This document shows, piece by piece, positions 1 through 7,694 of a stretch of DNA of 12,566 nt (within the stretch, counting starts at the first letter, position 1; each line of letters opens with the position of its first letter). Below the pieces are notes generated by a model. That model was not told the origin of the DNA. It did not search any database and saw only the letters and a list, made by a program, of their open reading frames with translations. Source of the stretch: JAXGVG01 sp040773965 (GTDB taxonomy: Bacteria > Pseudomonadota > Alphaproteobacteria > UBA9219); contig JAXGVG010000042.1 in NCBI GenBank assembly GCA_040773965.1, positions 1-12,566 of the forward strand, written 5' to 3'. The position numbers and the translations under genes were made by a program.

Positions 1-992
1 CGATACACGCCGCGGCCGAATGTCAAGGTTACGATTTATCCGCCTTGGGCGACGCATCCCGGCTGCCCTCGCCCGTTGCCGCCGATCTTGCCGCCAGCGC
101 GCAAAAGATTTTCAGCGACACTTTGTTCGACGCCGCCCTGGCCGCGCAGAAGGGATTGCGCGCGGCCGGTCTGGCGGCGAAAAATCTTTGCCTTGGCGGC
201 GGCGGAGCGTTGAATTGTCCTGCGAACACGCGCCTTGCCGTCTGTGGCGATTTTGAAAACGTTTTTATCCCGCCTCACTGCGACGACGGAGGATTGTCGC
301 TCGGCGCAGCATGGTGGTATGCGCACAACGTTCTCAACCAGCCGCGCACTCGTCAAAACGCGGATCGAAGCCGTTACGCCATGCTGGGCATCGATCACAG
401 TCAGGAAATCGCATCCGCGATTGATGAAGCCCTCTCATGGCTTGACGTGACCGAAACTTCAGACGCACCGAAACAAGCCGCCGAAGACCTCGCGCATAAC
501 CGCGTCATCGGCTGGTATGAAGGCGGCAGCGAGACAGGCCCGCGCGCGTTGGGCCACCGCTCGATTCTCGCCGACCCGCGCGACGCCAGCAACGCGCGGC
601 GCGTCAACGCCATCAAGGAGCGCGAAACATGGCGGCCCTTCGCGCCCTCCTGCCTTTTATCGCGACTTCATGAGTGGTTCGAGGGCGGTCCGGACGCTTC
701 GCCTTTCATGCTTTTCACCTACACGGTCAAGCCCGGCAAACGCGAACGGGTTCCGGCCATTGCGCACGTGGACGGCACGGCCCGGGCCCAGACCGTCACG
801 CCGGAAGACGGCGCGTTTTACGCGTTGCTGGAAAATTTTGAAAAGCTAACTGGCGTTCCGACGGTCCTTAACACGTCGTTCAACGGCCCCGGCGAGCCCA
901 TCGTGGAAACGCCCCGCGATGCGCTGGCCTTCTTCCGCGATCATGAACTGGATGTGCTTTATCTTGGCCGATGGCGGATCACGCGGCGCTAA
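1..992 (+). CDS. Carbamoyltransferase, NodU/CmcH family, C-terminal part (5' end outside window)
   Basis: The frame is open from base 3 with no upstream stop, so the gene begins before the window; about 330 codons are visible and the TAA stop is at 990-992. Family members transfer a carbamoyl group from carbamoyl phosphate to a hydroxyl on a sugar or antibiotic (for example Nod factors, cephalosporins, capsule sugars). The first part carries the end of the Kae1/HSP70-like nucleotide-binding fold: NLCLGGGGALNC (coded near 181-220) and a Gly/Asp-rich DDGGLSLGAAW stretch (near 283-312). The second part is the Carbam_trans_C domain, shown by GSETGPRALGHRSILADPRD (near 526-585), the following WRPFAPSCL, and a terminal VPTVLNTSFNGPGEPIVETP block. 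These motifs are intact, so the visible part looks functional. The acceptor substrate cannot be told from here, since the flanking genes that would show it lie outside the window. Family assignment is firm. Confidence 0.93.
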   Translation, partial: IHAAAECQGYDLSALGDASRLPSPVAADLAASAQKIFSDTLFDAALAAQKGLRAAGLAAKNLCLGGGGALNCPANTRLAVCGDFENVFIPPHCDDGGLSLGAAWWYAHNVLNQPRTRQNADRSRYAMLGIDHSQEIASAIDEALSWLDVTETSDAPKQAAEDLAHNRVIGWYEGGSETGPRALGHRSILADPRDASNARRVNAIKERETWRPFAPSCLLSRLHEWFEGGPDASPFMLFTYTVKPGKRERVPAIAHVDGTARAQTVTPEDGAFYALLENFEKLTGVPTVLNTSFNGPGEPIVETPRDALAFFRDHELDVLYLGRWRITRR

Positions 993-1897
993 CCGTCCGC
1001 TTCCAACCCAAACAACCTGTAAAATTCCGTCTTCTCCTGCCACCGTTCATCGACTTTCACCTGCAGAAACAGGTGAACGGGATGGCTCATGGCCTTGCGC
1101 ATTTCCTGCCGCGCGGCCGCGCCGATTGCCTTGATCTGCGCGCCGCCTTTGCCAAGAACGATCGCGCGATGGTTCGGCCGTGTCACATGGATCGTCTGGC
1201 GGATCACGACCGAGCCGTCCTTTTTCTCTTCCCAGCTTTCCGGCACGACAATCGCGGCATAGGGCAACTCGTCATACAACTGGCGGAAAATCTGTTCACG
1301 GGTGATTTCGGCAGCCATTAATCTCTCGGGCAAGTCCGTCAACTGGTCTTCCGGAAAAAGCCATAGCCCTTTCGGCATCAGGCCCAGCAAATGTTTCTTG
1401 AGAGCCGGAACGCCTTCGCCTTTCAGCGCCGAAACCATAAACGTCTCGTCGAATATCCCCGTTTCGTTCAGCCGTTCGGCCAACGGCAGCAGCTTGGGCG
1501 GCTTGATCTTGTCCGTTTTGTTGAGAACGAGGACGGCGCGGCGCTTTTGCTTCCTGAGCGCCGCGACAATATCGTCCGTCCGGACGTCCGGCTGGCGCGC
1601 GGAAGCGTCGGCGATCAGCAAAACCGCATCGGCGTCCTTGAGGCTTTGCCACGCCACCTGAACCATGGCCTTGTTCAGGCGGTCTTTCGGCGTGAAAATG
1701 CCCGGCGTGTCGATCAGGCAGGCCTGCACCTTGCCCTCCGTGAGCACACCAAGCACGCGCATCCGCGTCGTCTGCACCTTGGCGCTGACGATCGAAAGCT
1801 TCTCCCCCATAAGCTGGTTGAGAAGCGTGGACTTGCCCGCGTTCGGCGCGCCCAGAATGGTTACAAACCCGGCGCGGGTGACCGTTTGTTTTGTCAC
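989..1897 (-). CDS. era: GTPase Era, 30S ribosome assembly factor
   Basis: Era binds the 3' end of 16S rRNA and helps mature the small subunit, linking ribosome assembly with growth. The 302-residue length is normal for the family. GTPase motifs are present in order: G1 GAPNAGKS (residues 16-23), G2 in VQTTR (41-45), G3 DTPG (63-66), G4 NKTD (126-129) and G5 SAL (156-158). A C-terminal KH RNA-binding domain carries the GKGG loop (249-252). The start is GTG at 1895-1897: a GGGGAG Shine-Dalgarno lies 6 bases upstream, and no other start codon lies between it and an upstream in-frame stop. The TAG stop (989-991) overlaps the stop of the convergent carbamoyltransferase gene. In most alphaproteobacteria era directly follows rnc; here a plus-strand gene separates them, and era has its own strong promoter at 2000-2028. 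recO, the usual next gene, is absent. Confidence 0.97.
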   Translation of the reverse strand: MTKQTVTRAGFVTILGAPNAGKSTLLNQLMGEKLSIVSAKVQTTRMRVLGVLTEGKVQACLIDTPGIFTPKDRLNKAMVQVAWQSLKDADAVLLIADASARQPDVRTDDIVAALRKQKRRAVLVLNKTDKIKPPKLLPLAERLNETGIFDETFMVSALKGEGVPALKKHLLGLMPKGLWLFPEDQLTDLPERLMAAEITREQIFRQLYDELPYAAIVVPESWEEKKDGSVVIRQTIHVTRPNHRAIVLGKGGAQIKAIGAAARQEMRKAMSHPVHLFLQVKVDERWQEKTEFYRLFGLEADG

Positions 1898-1976
1898 TTC
1901 AAGCTCCCCAAAAGAGTTATGGTTACCATGATACTGTTATTTATAGTTAATTAGCGAAGAAAGTTTTGCTTTTCGT

Positions 1977-1992
1977 TTAAATAATCATTAAC
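1977..1992 (+). promoter_or_regulatory. Consensus CtrA-type box TTAA-N7-TTAAC
   Basis: The sequence TTAAATAATCATTAAC fits the full two-half-site consensus for the alphaproteobacterial cell-cycle regulator CtrA without a mismatch. It lies just downstream of the era -10 element (2000-2005 on the minus strand), where a bound protein would block transcription. On the plus strand it would cover the -35 position of a promoter with -10 TATATA at 2002-2007, the layout of CtrA-activated promoters, and so could activate the methyltransferase gene. The surrounding AT richness (about 28% G+C over 1921-1980) raises the chance of a random match. Function is inferred. Confidence 0.5.
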
Positions 1993-1999
1993 CTGGGTA

Positions 2000-2028
2000 A
2001 TTATATAGTAGCGATTGATCCTTCTCAA
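2000..2028 (-). promoter_or_regulatory. Sigma70-like promoter for era
   Basis: Read on the minus strand, a TTGAGA -35 element (2023-2028) is followed by exactly 17 bases and a perfect TATAAT -10 (2000-2005). Transcription would begin near 1993 and give a leader of about 95 bases before the era GTG. This is the best promoter match I found in the window. It explains how era can be expressed although it is cut off from rnc by an opposite-strand gene. Confidence 0.7.
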
Positions 2029-2042
2029 AATTGTATTTATGG

Positions 2043-2049
2043 GGGGAGG
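2043..2049 (+). promoter_or_regulatory. Strong ribosome binding site GGGGAGG that decides the methyltransferase start
   Basis: A run of six G (2041-2046) followed by AGG gives a near-perfect Shine-Dalgarno. The in-frame TTG at 2061 follows at a workable distance (11 bases after the AGG). The TTG at 2031 lies upstream of this site and cannot use it. The out-of-frame ATG at 2039 also overlaps or precedes it. Confidence 0.5.
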
Positions 2050-2060
2050 TGTATTCAAGT

Positions 2061-2918
2061 TTGGGCGCCGTCTTAGCATCCAGCCCCACCGGATCCGCAG
2101 CGCATTTTCCACCGGCTGCCGACAGGCTTGTTTACGACCAAACCGAATCAGCGCCTGAAACAGGCGTGCACCCAATCAGCGATCATCTTTCTCAAATACC
2201 TTTCCTTGATCCGTTGAAACTCGAAGAGCAACTTCTTCCACGCGAAGACATGGATTCCTTCTTGCGGGAAACTGCGGGCATTCCTTCCTGCTATGGCGGC
2301 TCGACAATGCCTTTTTCCTCGTTATGCGATATCGAGCCGTTTTTTGGCCTCACAATTCCATGTCGCGAACTTCTAACAACCTTGAAAAAGGTTTTGGCCG
2401 ATCACCCGTGGAGCAAAAAGATTGTCGAAGTCGGTGCCGGCTGCGGGTACCTCAGCGCCTTTTTCGAACGGGCCGGCTATGAAGTCACGGCAACGGATAT
2501 CAAACCTGAACGTCGGCACACCCGCTATGTGCCCGTGGAGAAAAGGTCCGCCTCAGAGGCCATGAAGGCTTATCCGGATCGTTCCGTTCTCCTAAGCTGG
2601 CCCATGCCGGGACCAACGGAGGCCAGCTCTGACGAACTGCGTTCCATGAACATCAGCGGACCCTTGCTCGATTCGACGGATTACATATCCCGGGAAACCT
2701 TTCTGGACATCATCAAAAAGCTGAAAAGGGGAAATTATTTATTCTATATTCACGGCACCCATCCCGCCACCAGCGGCGAACCCTATTTTCTGAATGAAAT
2801 CCGGAAGAGCTTCACCGAAATTGTTGGCGACCTGCGCCTTCCCGCTCTGCCCGACGCCGAGGGAAGCATTCTGCACGTTTTCAGGAAAGCGCCTTACTTG
2901 CTGACCTGCTCAAGGTAA
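2061..2918 (+). CDS. Putative class I SAM-dependent methyltransferase inserted between era and rnc
   Basis: Numbered from TTG 2061 the product has 285 residues. The central part shows a Rossmann-type SAM site: motif I VEVGAGCGYLSAFF (residues 122-135) and an acidic residue ending the next strand in TATDIKP (Asp146). A strand VLLSWPMPG (Trp180) stands where class I enzymes have motif IV. The first ~100 residues are less conserved-looking and may be a separate targeting or substrate segment. The substrate is unknown. The start is uncertain: TTG 2061 has the best ribosome site, TTG 2031 and ATG 2250 are alternatives. The gene lies on the strand opposite to its neighbours, 18 bases from the end of rnc and facing it. 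Stretches of it are poorer in G+C than the flanking genes (about 43% over 2341-2400), which hints at acquisition. The fold is fairly sure, activity is inferred. Confidence 0.72.
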   Translation: MGAVLASSPTGSAAHFPPAADRLVYDQTESAPETGVHPISDHLSQIPFLDPLKLEEQLLPREDMDSFLRETAGIPSCYGGSTMPFSSLCDIEPFFGLTIPCRELLTTLKKVLADHPWSKKIVEVGAGCGYLSAFFERAGYEVTATDIKPERRHTRYVPVEKRSASEAMKAYPDRSVLLSWPMPGPTEASSDELRSMNISGPLLDSTDYISRETFLDIIKKLKRGNYLFYIHGTHPATSGEPYFLNEIRKSFTEIVGDLRLPALPDAEGSILHVFRKAPYLLTCSR

Positions 2919-2936
2919 ACGCGCTGCGAGCCGAAC

Positions 2937-3647
2937 TCATTTCTCTTTCGAAGCCGCAAGAAGCTGCTGCATTAGCACTTTCGCCGCCGCTTTTTCGGCC
3001 AAACGTTTTGACGGACCTTCGGCTTGCGCAGGCGGGTGGCGCTTGACCGAAACCTCGATGAGAAACTTCGGCGCGTGCGCAGGCCCCGAGCGCTCGACCA
3101 CCTTATACTGGGGCAACGGCAGCCCCTGCCCCTGCGCCCATTCCTGAAGCGCCGTCTTCGGATCGTCGGGGGTTTTCTCGACAACCGTCGCTTTTTGCCA
3201 GTAACGGTGAATAAAACGCTCGGCGACGTCAAGCCCGCCGTCGAGATACATTGCGCCCATGAGCGCTTCCATGGCGTCCGAAAGCGCCGTCAGGTTTTTC
3301 CGCGCCGCGCTGATTTCCCCACCGCGCGCAAGCCGCAAATGCCTGTCCAGCCCGATTTCCAGCGCCACCGCCCGCAGGGCGTCGCGGTTCACCAGCGATG
3401 CGTGGCGCTTGGCCAGATCGCCTTCGCTGGAGTCCGGAAAAAGCTCATACAGCCATTTGGCAATCACAAGCCCCAAAACGCGATCGCCGAGGAATTCCAG
3501 TCTTTCATACGGCGTCGTACTGTTTTTTTTGCGCAGCCTCGACCCCGCCAGCGACGGATGCGTCAGGGCATCCTGCAACAGCGACGGCTTGGCGAATTCG
3601 TGCCCGAGACGGGCGATCAGTTCGGCGTTCTTCGTTCCGGTCGGCAT
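2937..3647 (-). CDS. rnc: Ribonuclease III
   Basis: RNase III cuts double-stranded RNA, including rRNA precursors and structured mRNAs. The 236-residue length fits. The signature ERLEFLGDRVL lies at residues 48-58, with catalytic acids Glu51 and Asp55, and the second acidic pair Asp124/Glu127 lies in SDAMEALMGAMYLDGG. A double-stranded-RNA-binding domain follows from about residue 163 to 232, beginning DPKTALQEWAQGQG and ending with the KRLAEKAAAKVLMQQL helix. The ATG at 3645-3647 lies 14 bases after the lepB stop, so the two are co-transcribed. The Shine-Dalgarno is weak (GAGAAAAG). Downstream, the operon runs into the 3' end of the opposite-strand methyltransferase gene, so read-through would make RNA antisense to it, potentially a substrate for RNase III itself. 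Confidence 0.97.
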   Translation of the reverse strand: MPTGTKNAELIARLGHEFAKPSLLQDALTHPSLAGSRLRKKNSTTPYERLEFLGDRVLGLVIAKWLYELFPDSSEGDLAKRHASLVNRDALRAVALEIGLDRHLRLARGGEISAARKNLTALSDAMEALMGAMYLDGGLDVAERFIHRYWQKATVVEKTPDDPKTALQEWAQGQGLPLPQYKVVERSGPAHAPKFLIEVSVKRHPPAQAEGPSKRLAEKAAAKVLMQQLLAASKEK

Positions 3648-3661
3648 TCCGCACTTTTCTC

Positions 3662-4429
3662 TCAGTCAATTTTCATAAACAGACGGTCCCAACGCACCGA
3701 CCAGGGCCATTTCCAGAACTCCCAGAAACGCGCTTTTTCGTCGAGCGAAAAGAAAATAAACTCGGCCCGGCCGACCAGATTGTCTTCCGGCACATAAGCC
3801 ACATTGGGTGTGCGGCTGTCCTGTGAGTTGTTCCGGTTGTCGCCCATCATGAAATAATGACGCGGCGGAACCGTGAACACTTCCGTGTCGTCCAGCGGAA
3901 AGTCGTCGCCTTCCTTGCGTATGACGTGCGTCTTGCCGTCGCCGGGAAACGCTTCGACATAGTCCGCCGTCTCCGGTGGCGGTTCGACGTACTTTTCCGC
4001 TAACGGCTCGGCCAGTTTCCGGCGGCTGGCCATCACGCCGTTGATATAAAGCATGCCGTGGCGCATCTGCACCGTATCGCCCGGCAGGCCGACGACTCGC
4101 TTGATGTAGTCCGTCCGGTTGTCCTGCGGCCATTTGAAAACCACCACGTCGCCGCGTTTCGGCTCGCCCTCGAAAAGGCGTCCCTGAAATGGGAGCAGCC
4201 CAAAAACCGTCGAGCGGCTGCTGTAGCCGTACGTGTACTTGGAGACGAACAGAAAGTCCCCGATCAAAAGACCCGGCACCATTGAGCTTGAGGGTATGTT
4301 GAACGGCTCGATGATGAACGTCCGTATGACGACGGCGATTAGCGCCGCGCCGATGATCGTTCGCGCGGTCTCGTCAAAACGGCTGCTCATGGTACGATTG
4401 TTCGTTTGGGTTGAATCGGTCGTCGACAT
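3662..4429 (-). CDS. lepB: Signal peptidase I
   Basis: LepB removes signal peptides from exported proteins at the outer face of the inner membrane. From the ATG at 4427-4429 the product has 255 residues. One N-terminal membrane helix (about residues 24-40, TIIGAALIAVVIRTFII) is followed by IPSSSMVPGLLIGDF with the nucleophile Ser49. Next come DYIKRVVGLPGD with the general base Lys110 and the GDNRNNSQDSR box. A single anchor, unlike the two of E. coli, is usual in alphaproteobacteria. The frame extends upstream to a TTG at 4555 inside acpS, but that 42-residue extension has no signal or family character. ATG 4388-4390 is another possible start. None of these starts has a strong Shine-Dalgarno; AAAGG lies about 13 bases before the chosen one. 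The gene sits 97 bases after acpS and 14 before rnc. Confidence 0.95.
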   Translation of the reverse strand: MSTTDSTQTNNRTMSSRFDETARTIIGAALIAVVIRTFIIEPFNIPSSSMVPGLLIGDFLFVSKYTYGYSSRSTVFGLLPFQGRLFEGEPKRGDVVVFKWPQDNRTDYIKRVVGLPGDTVQMRHGMLYINGVMASRRKLAEPLAEKYVEPPPETADYVEAFPGDGKTHVIRKEGDDFPLDDTEVFTVPPRHYFMMGDNRNNSQDSRTPNVAYVPEDNLVGRAEFIFFSLDEKARFWEFWKWPWSVRWDRLFMKID

Positions 4430-4526
4430 ATAAATCGCATTGCCTTTCGCATCATTAGACCCGTTTCCCCGAGAATAGAGCCCCATTTGTGTCAAGAGTC
4501 GGGCCAACCCCGGCGGAAGCCCTTCC

Positions 4527-4940
4527 TTATTCTTTTTTGAGGGATTCAGCCACAATTATCACAAAAGCCTGCGCAAACGGCGCTTCGTCGGCAATGGTGA
4601 GGTGCAAAACCGCCTTCATGCCGGGGGGAGTCATGGATTCGAGTCGGGCCAGAGCGCCTCCGGTAAGCTGGAGCGCAGGCTGGCCGGAGGGCAGGTTAAC
4701 CACGCCCATATCCCGGAAAAAGACCCCCTTCCCGAACCCGGTGCCAAGCGCCTTGGCGCAGGCTTCCTTTGCCGCGAACCGTTTGGCGTAGGTTGGAATG
4801 GGGTCCGTTCGTTTGGCGGCCGGGGCCTGTTCCTCGCCGGTGAAGATACGTTGGATAAAACGGCTCCCATGCCGCCCGATCGTTTTTTCGATCCGCCGGA
4901 TATCCACCAAGTCGCTGCCAATGCCGAGAATTTGCCCCAT
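4527..4940 (-). CDS. acpS: Holo-[acyl-carrier-protein] synthase
   Basis: AcpS moves the 4'-phosphopantetheine arm from CoA onto apo-acyl carrier protein, switching on fatty acid synthesis. The 137 residues match the family. The N-terminal GIGSDLVDIRRIEK holds the metal-binding Asp10, and YAKRFAAKEACAKALGTGFG (residues 51-70) holds Glu59. The C-terminal half is the usual strand-rich part ending in HLTIADEAPFAQAFVIIVAE. The ATG at 4938-4940 is preceded by AGGAAA and GGGG on the minus strand. It is the first gene of the operon acpS-lepB-rnc, divergent from mutS across 75 bases; pdxJ, which often precedes acpS in alphaproteobacteria, is not here. No convincing promoter was found in the 75-base gap. 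Confidence 0.96.
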   Translation of the reverse strand: MGQILGIGSDLVDIRRIEKTIGRHGSRFIQRIFTGEEQAPAAKRTDPIPTYAKRFAAKEACAKALGTGFGKGVFFRDMGVVNLPSGQPALQLTGGALARLESMTPPGMKAVLHLTIADEAPFAQAFVIIVAESLKKE

Positions 4941-5015
4941 CTATAAACCCCGTTTCCTGGGGGCACGATACCGGCTAACCTCCCCCTTTCGCAAGCATAG
5001 TATGTCGAGCATTTC

Positions 5016-7694
5016 ATGGCCAAGGCCAAGACACAGGAATCCCTTCTTCCCCCGGACCCGGACAACGGCGCCACCCCCTTGATGACTCAGTATCTGGCCA
5101 TCAAGGCCCGGCATCCTGATTGCATCGTCTTTTTCCGGTTGGGCGATTTTTACGAAATGTTTTTCGAAGACGCGATCAAGGCCTCAAAAGCCCTCGATAT
5201 CGCGCTCACCCGGCGCGGGCAATTTCAGGGCGAAGACGTGCCCATGTGCGGCGTACCGTTTCATGCGTACGAAAACTATCTGGCCCGCCTGATCCGGCAA
5301 GGGTTCCGCGTGGCGATCTGCGAGCAGATGGAAGACCCTGCCGCCGCGCGCAAGCGCGGGCACAAGGCCATCGTCACGCGCGACGTCACGCGCATCGTGA
5401 CGCCCGGAACGGTAACCGAAGACAGTTTGCTCGAAGCGAGGGATTCAAACTTTCTTGCGTGCGTGGCTTCGACGAACGACGATTTGGCTTTGGCATGGCT
5501 CGATCTGGCTTCGGGCGAACCACGCACGCAGGCCGTAAGTCCGGCCGAACTTTCGGCGGCTTTGGCGCGCGTCAATCCGCGCGAGCTTCTGATCCCCCAG
5601 CGTCTTGTCGAGAACCCCGATTTTTTCGAAACGCTGGCGCCGTGGCGCGACCAGCTGGCCCCCCAGCCTAACGGACGCTTTGACAGCGAAAACGCCCGGC
5701 GGCGCCTGCTACAAACCTATAAGGTGAGCGAACTGGACGCTTTTGGGGCCTTTTCGCGCGCTGAAATCACGGCTTTGGGCGCTTTACTGGACTATGCCGT
5801 CCTGACTCAGAAGAGCGATCTTAATCATATGGCACGGCCGCAAAGATTCAGCCTCAATTGCACCATTATCGACCCGGCCACGCGCCGCAATCTGGAACTC
5901 ACGCGCACGATGAGCGGCGAACGCAAAGGCAGCCTTTTGGACACCATCGACCGCACATTGACGAACGCGGGCGCACGCCTGCTGGCGGCCCGCCTGACCG
6001 CGCCGCTTACGGACGTGGCCGCCATTAACCGGCGGCTCGATTCGGTCGAATTTATGTTGAATCAGAAAGCGTTGCGCGAAACCCTTCACCAAGCGCTCAA
6101 ACAAACGCCCGATCTGGAACGCGCCTCGGCGCGTTTGGCGCTTGGCCGGGGTGGCCCGCGCGATCTCGCGGCGTTGAGAGATGCGTTGTTTCAGAGCGGG
6201 CAGATACGCAGCGCGCTTTTGGGAATCGCCGGAAATGAAGCGCCTGAGGATGTGAAGAACGCGCTACAAGGCCTTGGCGAACATACTGTTTTGCATGACA
6301 AGCTCGCACGGGCTCTGGCCCCCGAACTGCCCCTTATGGCACGGGATGGGGGCTTTATCGCGCGCGGTTACGTGCCGCAATTGGACGATTTAGTCGCGTT
6401 ACGGGACCATAATCGCCGCCATATAGCCCTCATGCAGCAGAAATACGCGGCTGAAAGCGGCGTTTCGGCCCTGAAGATCCGTCACAATCAGGTTATCGGC
6501 TATTACATCGAAGTTACGCCAACACAAGCCGACAAGCTCTTGGAGAACAAGGATTTGTTTATCCATCGCCAGACGCTCGCCAGCGCGGTGCGCTTTACGA
6601 CGGTCGAACTCGGCGAACTGGAGCGCCAGATAACCGAAGCCGCCGGGAAGGTTTTGGCCCTCGAACTGGAAATCTTCGCCGGTCTTGTTCAGGAAACCGT
6701 CCGGCGTTTGCCCGAACTTCGGCAAACAGCCGAATCGTTGGCCAGGCTGGATGTGATGGCCGGGTTGGCGGAATTGGCGTTCGAACAAGACCTTACGCGC
6801 CCGATTGTAGACGATTCGCTGGTTTTCGATATTTCGAAAGGACGGCATCCCGTCGTCGAAAAAGCTCTTAATCAGGCCGAAAACGGCAAGAAATTCGTCG
6901 CGAACGACTGCCATTTGGCCCCTGAACGCCGTTTATGGCTCCTGACAGGGCCGAATATGGCCGGGAAGTCCACTTTTTTGCGCCAGAACGCGCTCATTGC
7001 GCTTATGGCGCAAATGGGAAGTTACGTTCCGGCCGCAAAGGCCCATATCGGCGTTGTGGACAGGCTGTTCAGCCGCGTCGGCGCCGCCGACGATCTGGCG
7101 CGCGGCCGATCCACGTTCATGGTCGAAATGGTGGAAACGGCCGCCATCCTGAATCAGGCGGGCGAAAAAGCGCTGGTTATTCTCGATGAAATCGGCCGCG
7201 GCACGGCGACGTACGACGGGCTGTCGATCGCGTGGGCCACGGTGGAGCATTTGCACGAAGTCAACCGGTGCCGCACCCTTTTCGCCACGCATTATCACGA
7301 ACTGACGCAACTGGCCGAAAAGCTGCCGTCGCTTTACTGCGCCACGATGCGAATCAAGGAATGGAAAAAGGAAATTATCTTTATGTATGAAGCCGTTCCC
7401 GGCGTGGCCGACCGGTCTTACGGCATCCACGTGGCGCAGATGGCCGGTTTGCCCGCAAATGTCGTGGCGAGAGCCGGGCAAGTGCTTCATGTTTTGGAAA
7501 ACGGGAAAAACCGGAAAAAAGCCGGACTTCTCAACGATAACCTGCCTCTTTTCAGCGCATCCGCGCCGGAAGCCGTTCCGGAAATCAATCCGGAACTCAT
7601 GGCGTTGATCGATTCGATCAAGCCCGATGAGTGCACACCCAAAGACGCTTTGGCGTTGCTTTATCGCATCACCCAATTGACCGGAACGAACTGA
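5016..7694 (+). CDS. mutS: DNA mismatch repair protein MutS
   Basis: MutS recognises base mismatches and small loops and starts methyl- or nick-directed repair with MutL. The 892 residues are full length. The mismatch-wedge motif Phe-Tyr-Glu is at 45-47 (in GDFYEMFF). The connector, lever and clamp regions follow. The ATPase domain has Walker A GPNMAGKST (645-653, Lys651), Walker B VILDE (Asp724, Glu725) and the FATHYHEL switch. The C-terminal PDECTPKDALALLYRITQL is the usual dimerisation tail. It is MutS1 rather than MutS2, because the wedge motif is present and there is no Smr domain. The ATG at 5016 has only a weak Shine-Dalgarno (GAG). It diverges from acpS and overlaps the next small ORF by one base at its TGA. 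Confidence 0.98.
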   Translation: MAKAKTQESLLPPDPDNGATPLMTQYLAIKARHPDCIVFFRLGDFYEMFFEDAIKASKALDIALTRRGQFQGEDVPMCGVPFHAYENYLARLIRQGFRVAICEQMEDPAAARKRGHKAIVTRDVTRIVTPGTVTEDSLLEARDSNFLACVASTNDDLALAWLDLASGEPRTQAVSPAELSAALARVNPRELLIPQRLVENPDFFETLAPWRDQLAPQPNGRFDSENARRRLLQTYKVSELDAFGAFSRAEITALGALLDYAVLTQKSDLNHMARPQRFSLNCTIIDPATRRNLELTRTMSGERKGSLLDTIDRTLTNAGARLLAARLTAPLTDVAAINRRLDSVEFMLNQKALRETLHQALKQTPDLERASARLALGRGGPRDLAALRDALFQSGQIRSALLGIAGNEAPEDVKNALQGLGEHTVLHDKLARALAPELPLMARDGGFIARGYVPQLDDLVALRDHNRRHIALMQQKYAAESGVSALKIRHNQVIGYYIEVTPTQADKLLENKDLFIHRQTLASAVRFTTVELGELERQITEAAGKVLALELEIFAGLVQETVRRLPELRQTAESLARLDVMAGLAELAFEQDLTRPIVDDSLVFDISKGRHPVVEKALNQAENGKKFVANDCHLAPERRLWLLTGPNMAGKSTFLRQNALIALMAQMGSYVPAAKAHIGVVDRLFSRVGAADDLARGRSTFMVEMVETAAILNQAGEKALVILDEIGRGTATYDGLSIAWATVEHLHEVNRCRTLFATHYHELTQLAEKLPSLYCATMRIKEWKKEIIFMYEAVPGVADRSYGIHVAQMAGLPANVVARAGQVLHVLENGKNRKKAGLLNDNLPLFSASAPEAVPEINPELMALIDSIKPDECTPKDALALLYRITQLTGTN

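Noticed and set aside
2031..2060. Methyltransferase start at TTG 2031
   Set aside because: The strong GGGGAGG ribosome site lies downstream of it, so it cannot direct initiation there; TTG 2061 fits better, though ATG 2250 is not excluded.
2889..2924. Imperfect hairpin over the end of the methyltransferase gene (GCGC and TTACTT against AAGGTAA and GCGC)
   Set aside because: The stem needs bulges, GCGC is self-complementary by chance and no T tract follows on either strand, so it is not a supported terminator.
3024..3797. 257-codon plus-strand open frame antisense to rnc and lepB
   Set aside because: rnc and lepB are certain by motif on the minus strand; this frame crosses both and its product is Arg-rich with no recognisable domain.
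4430..4555. Longer lepB beginning at TTG 4555
   Set aside because: It would start inside acpS on a rare codon without a Shine-Dalgarno, and the 42 extra residues precede an already complete anchor and catalytic layout.
4941..5015. Divergent promoters for acpS and mutS
   Set aside because: Only weak -10-like words (TAGTAT at 4998-5003, TACTAT on the minus strand at 4997-5002) were found, without matching -35 elements at 16-18 bases.
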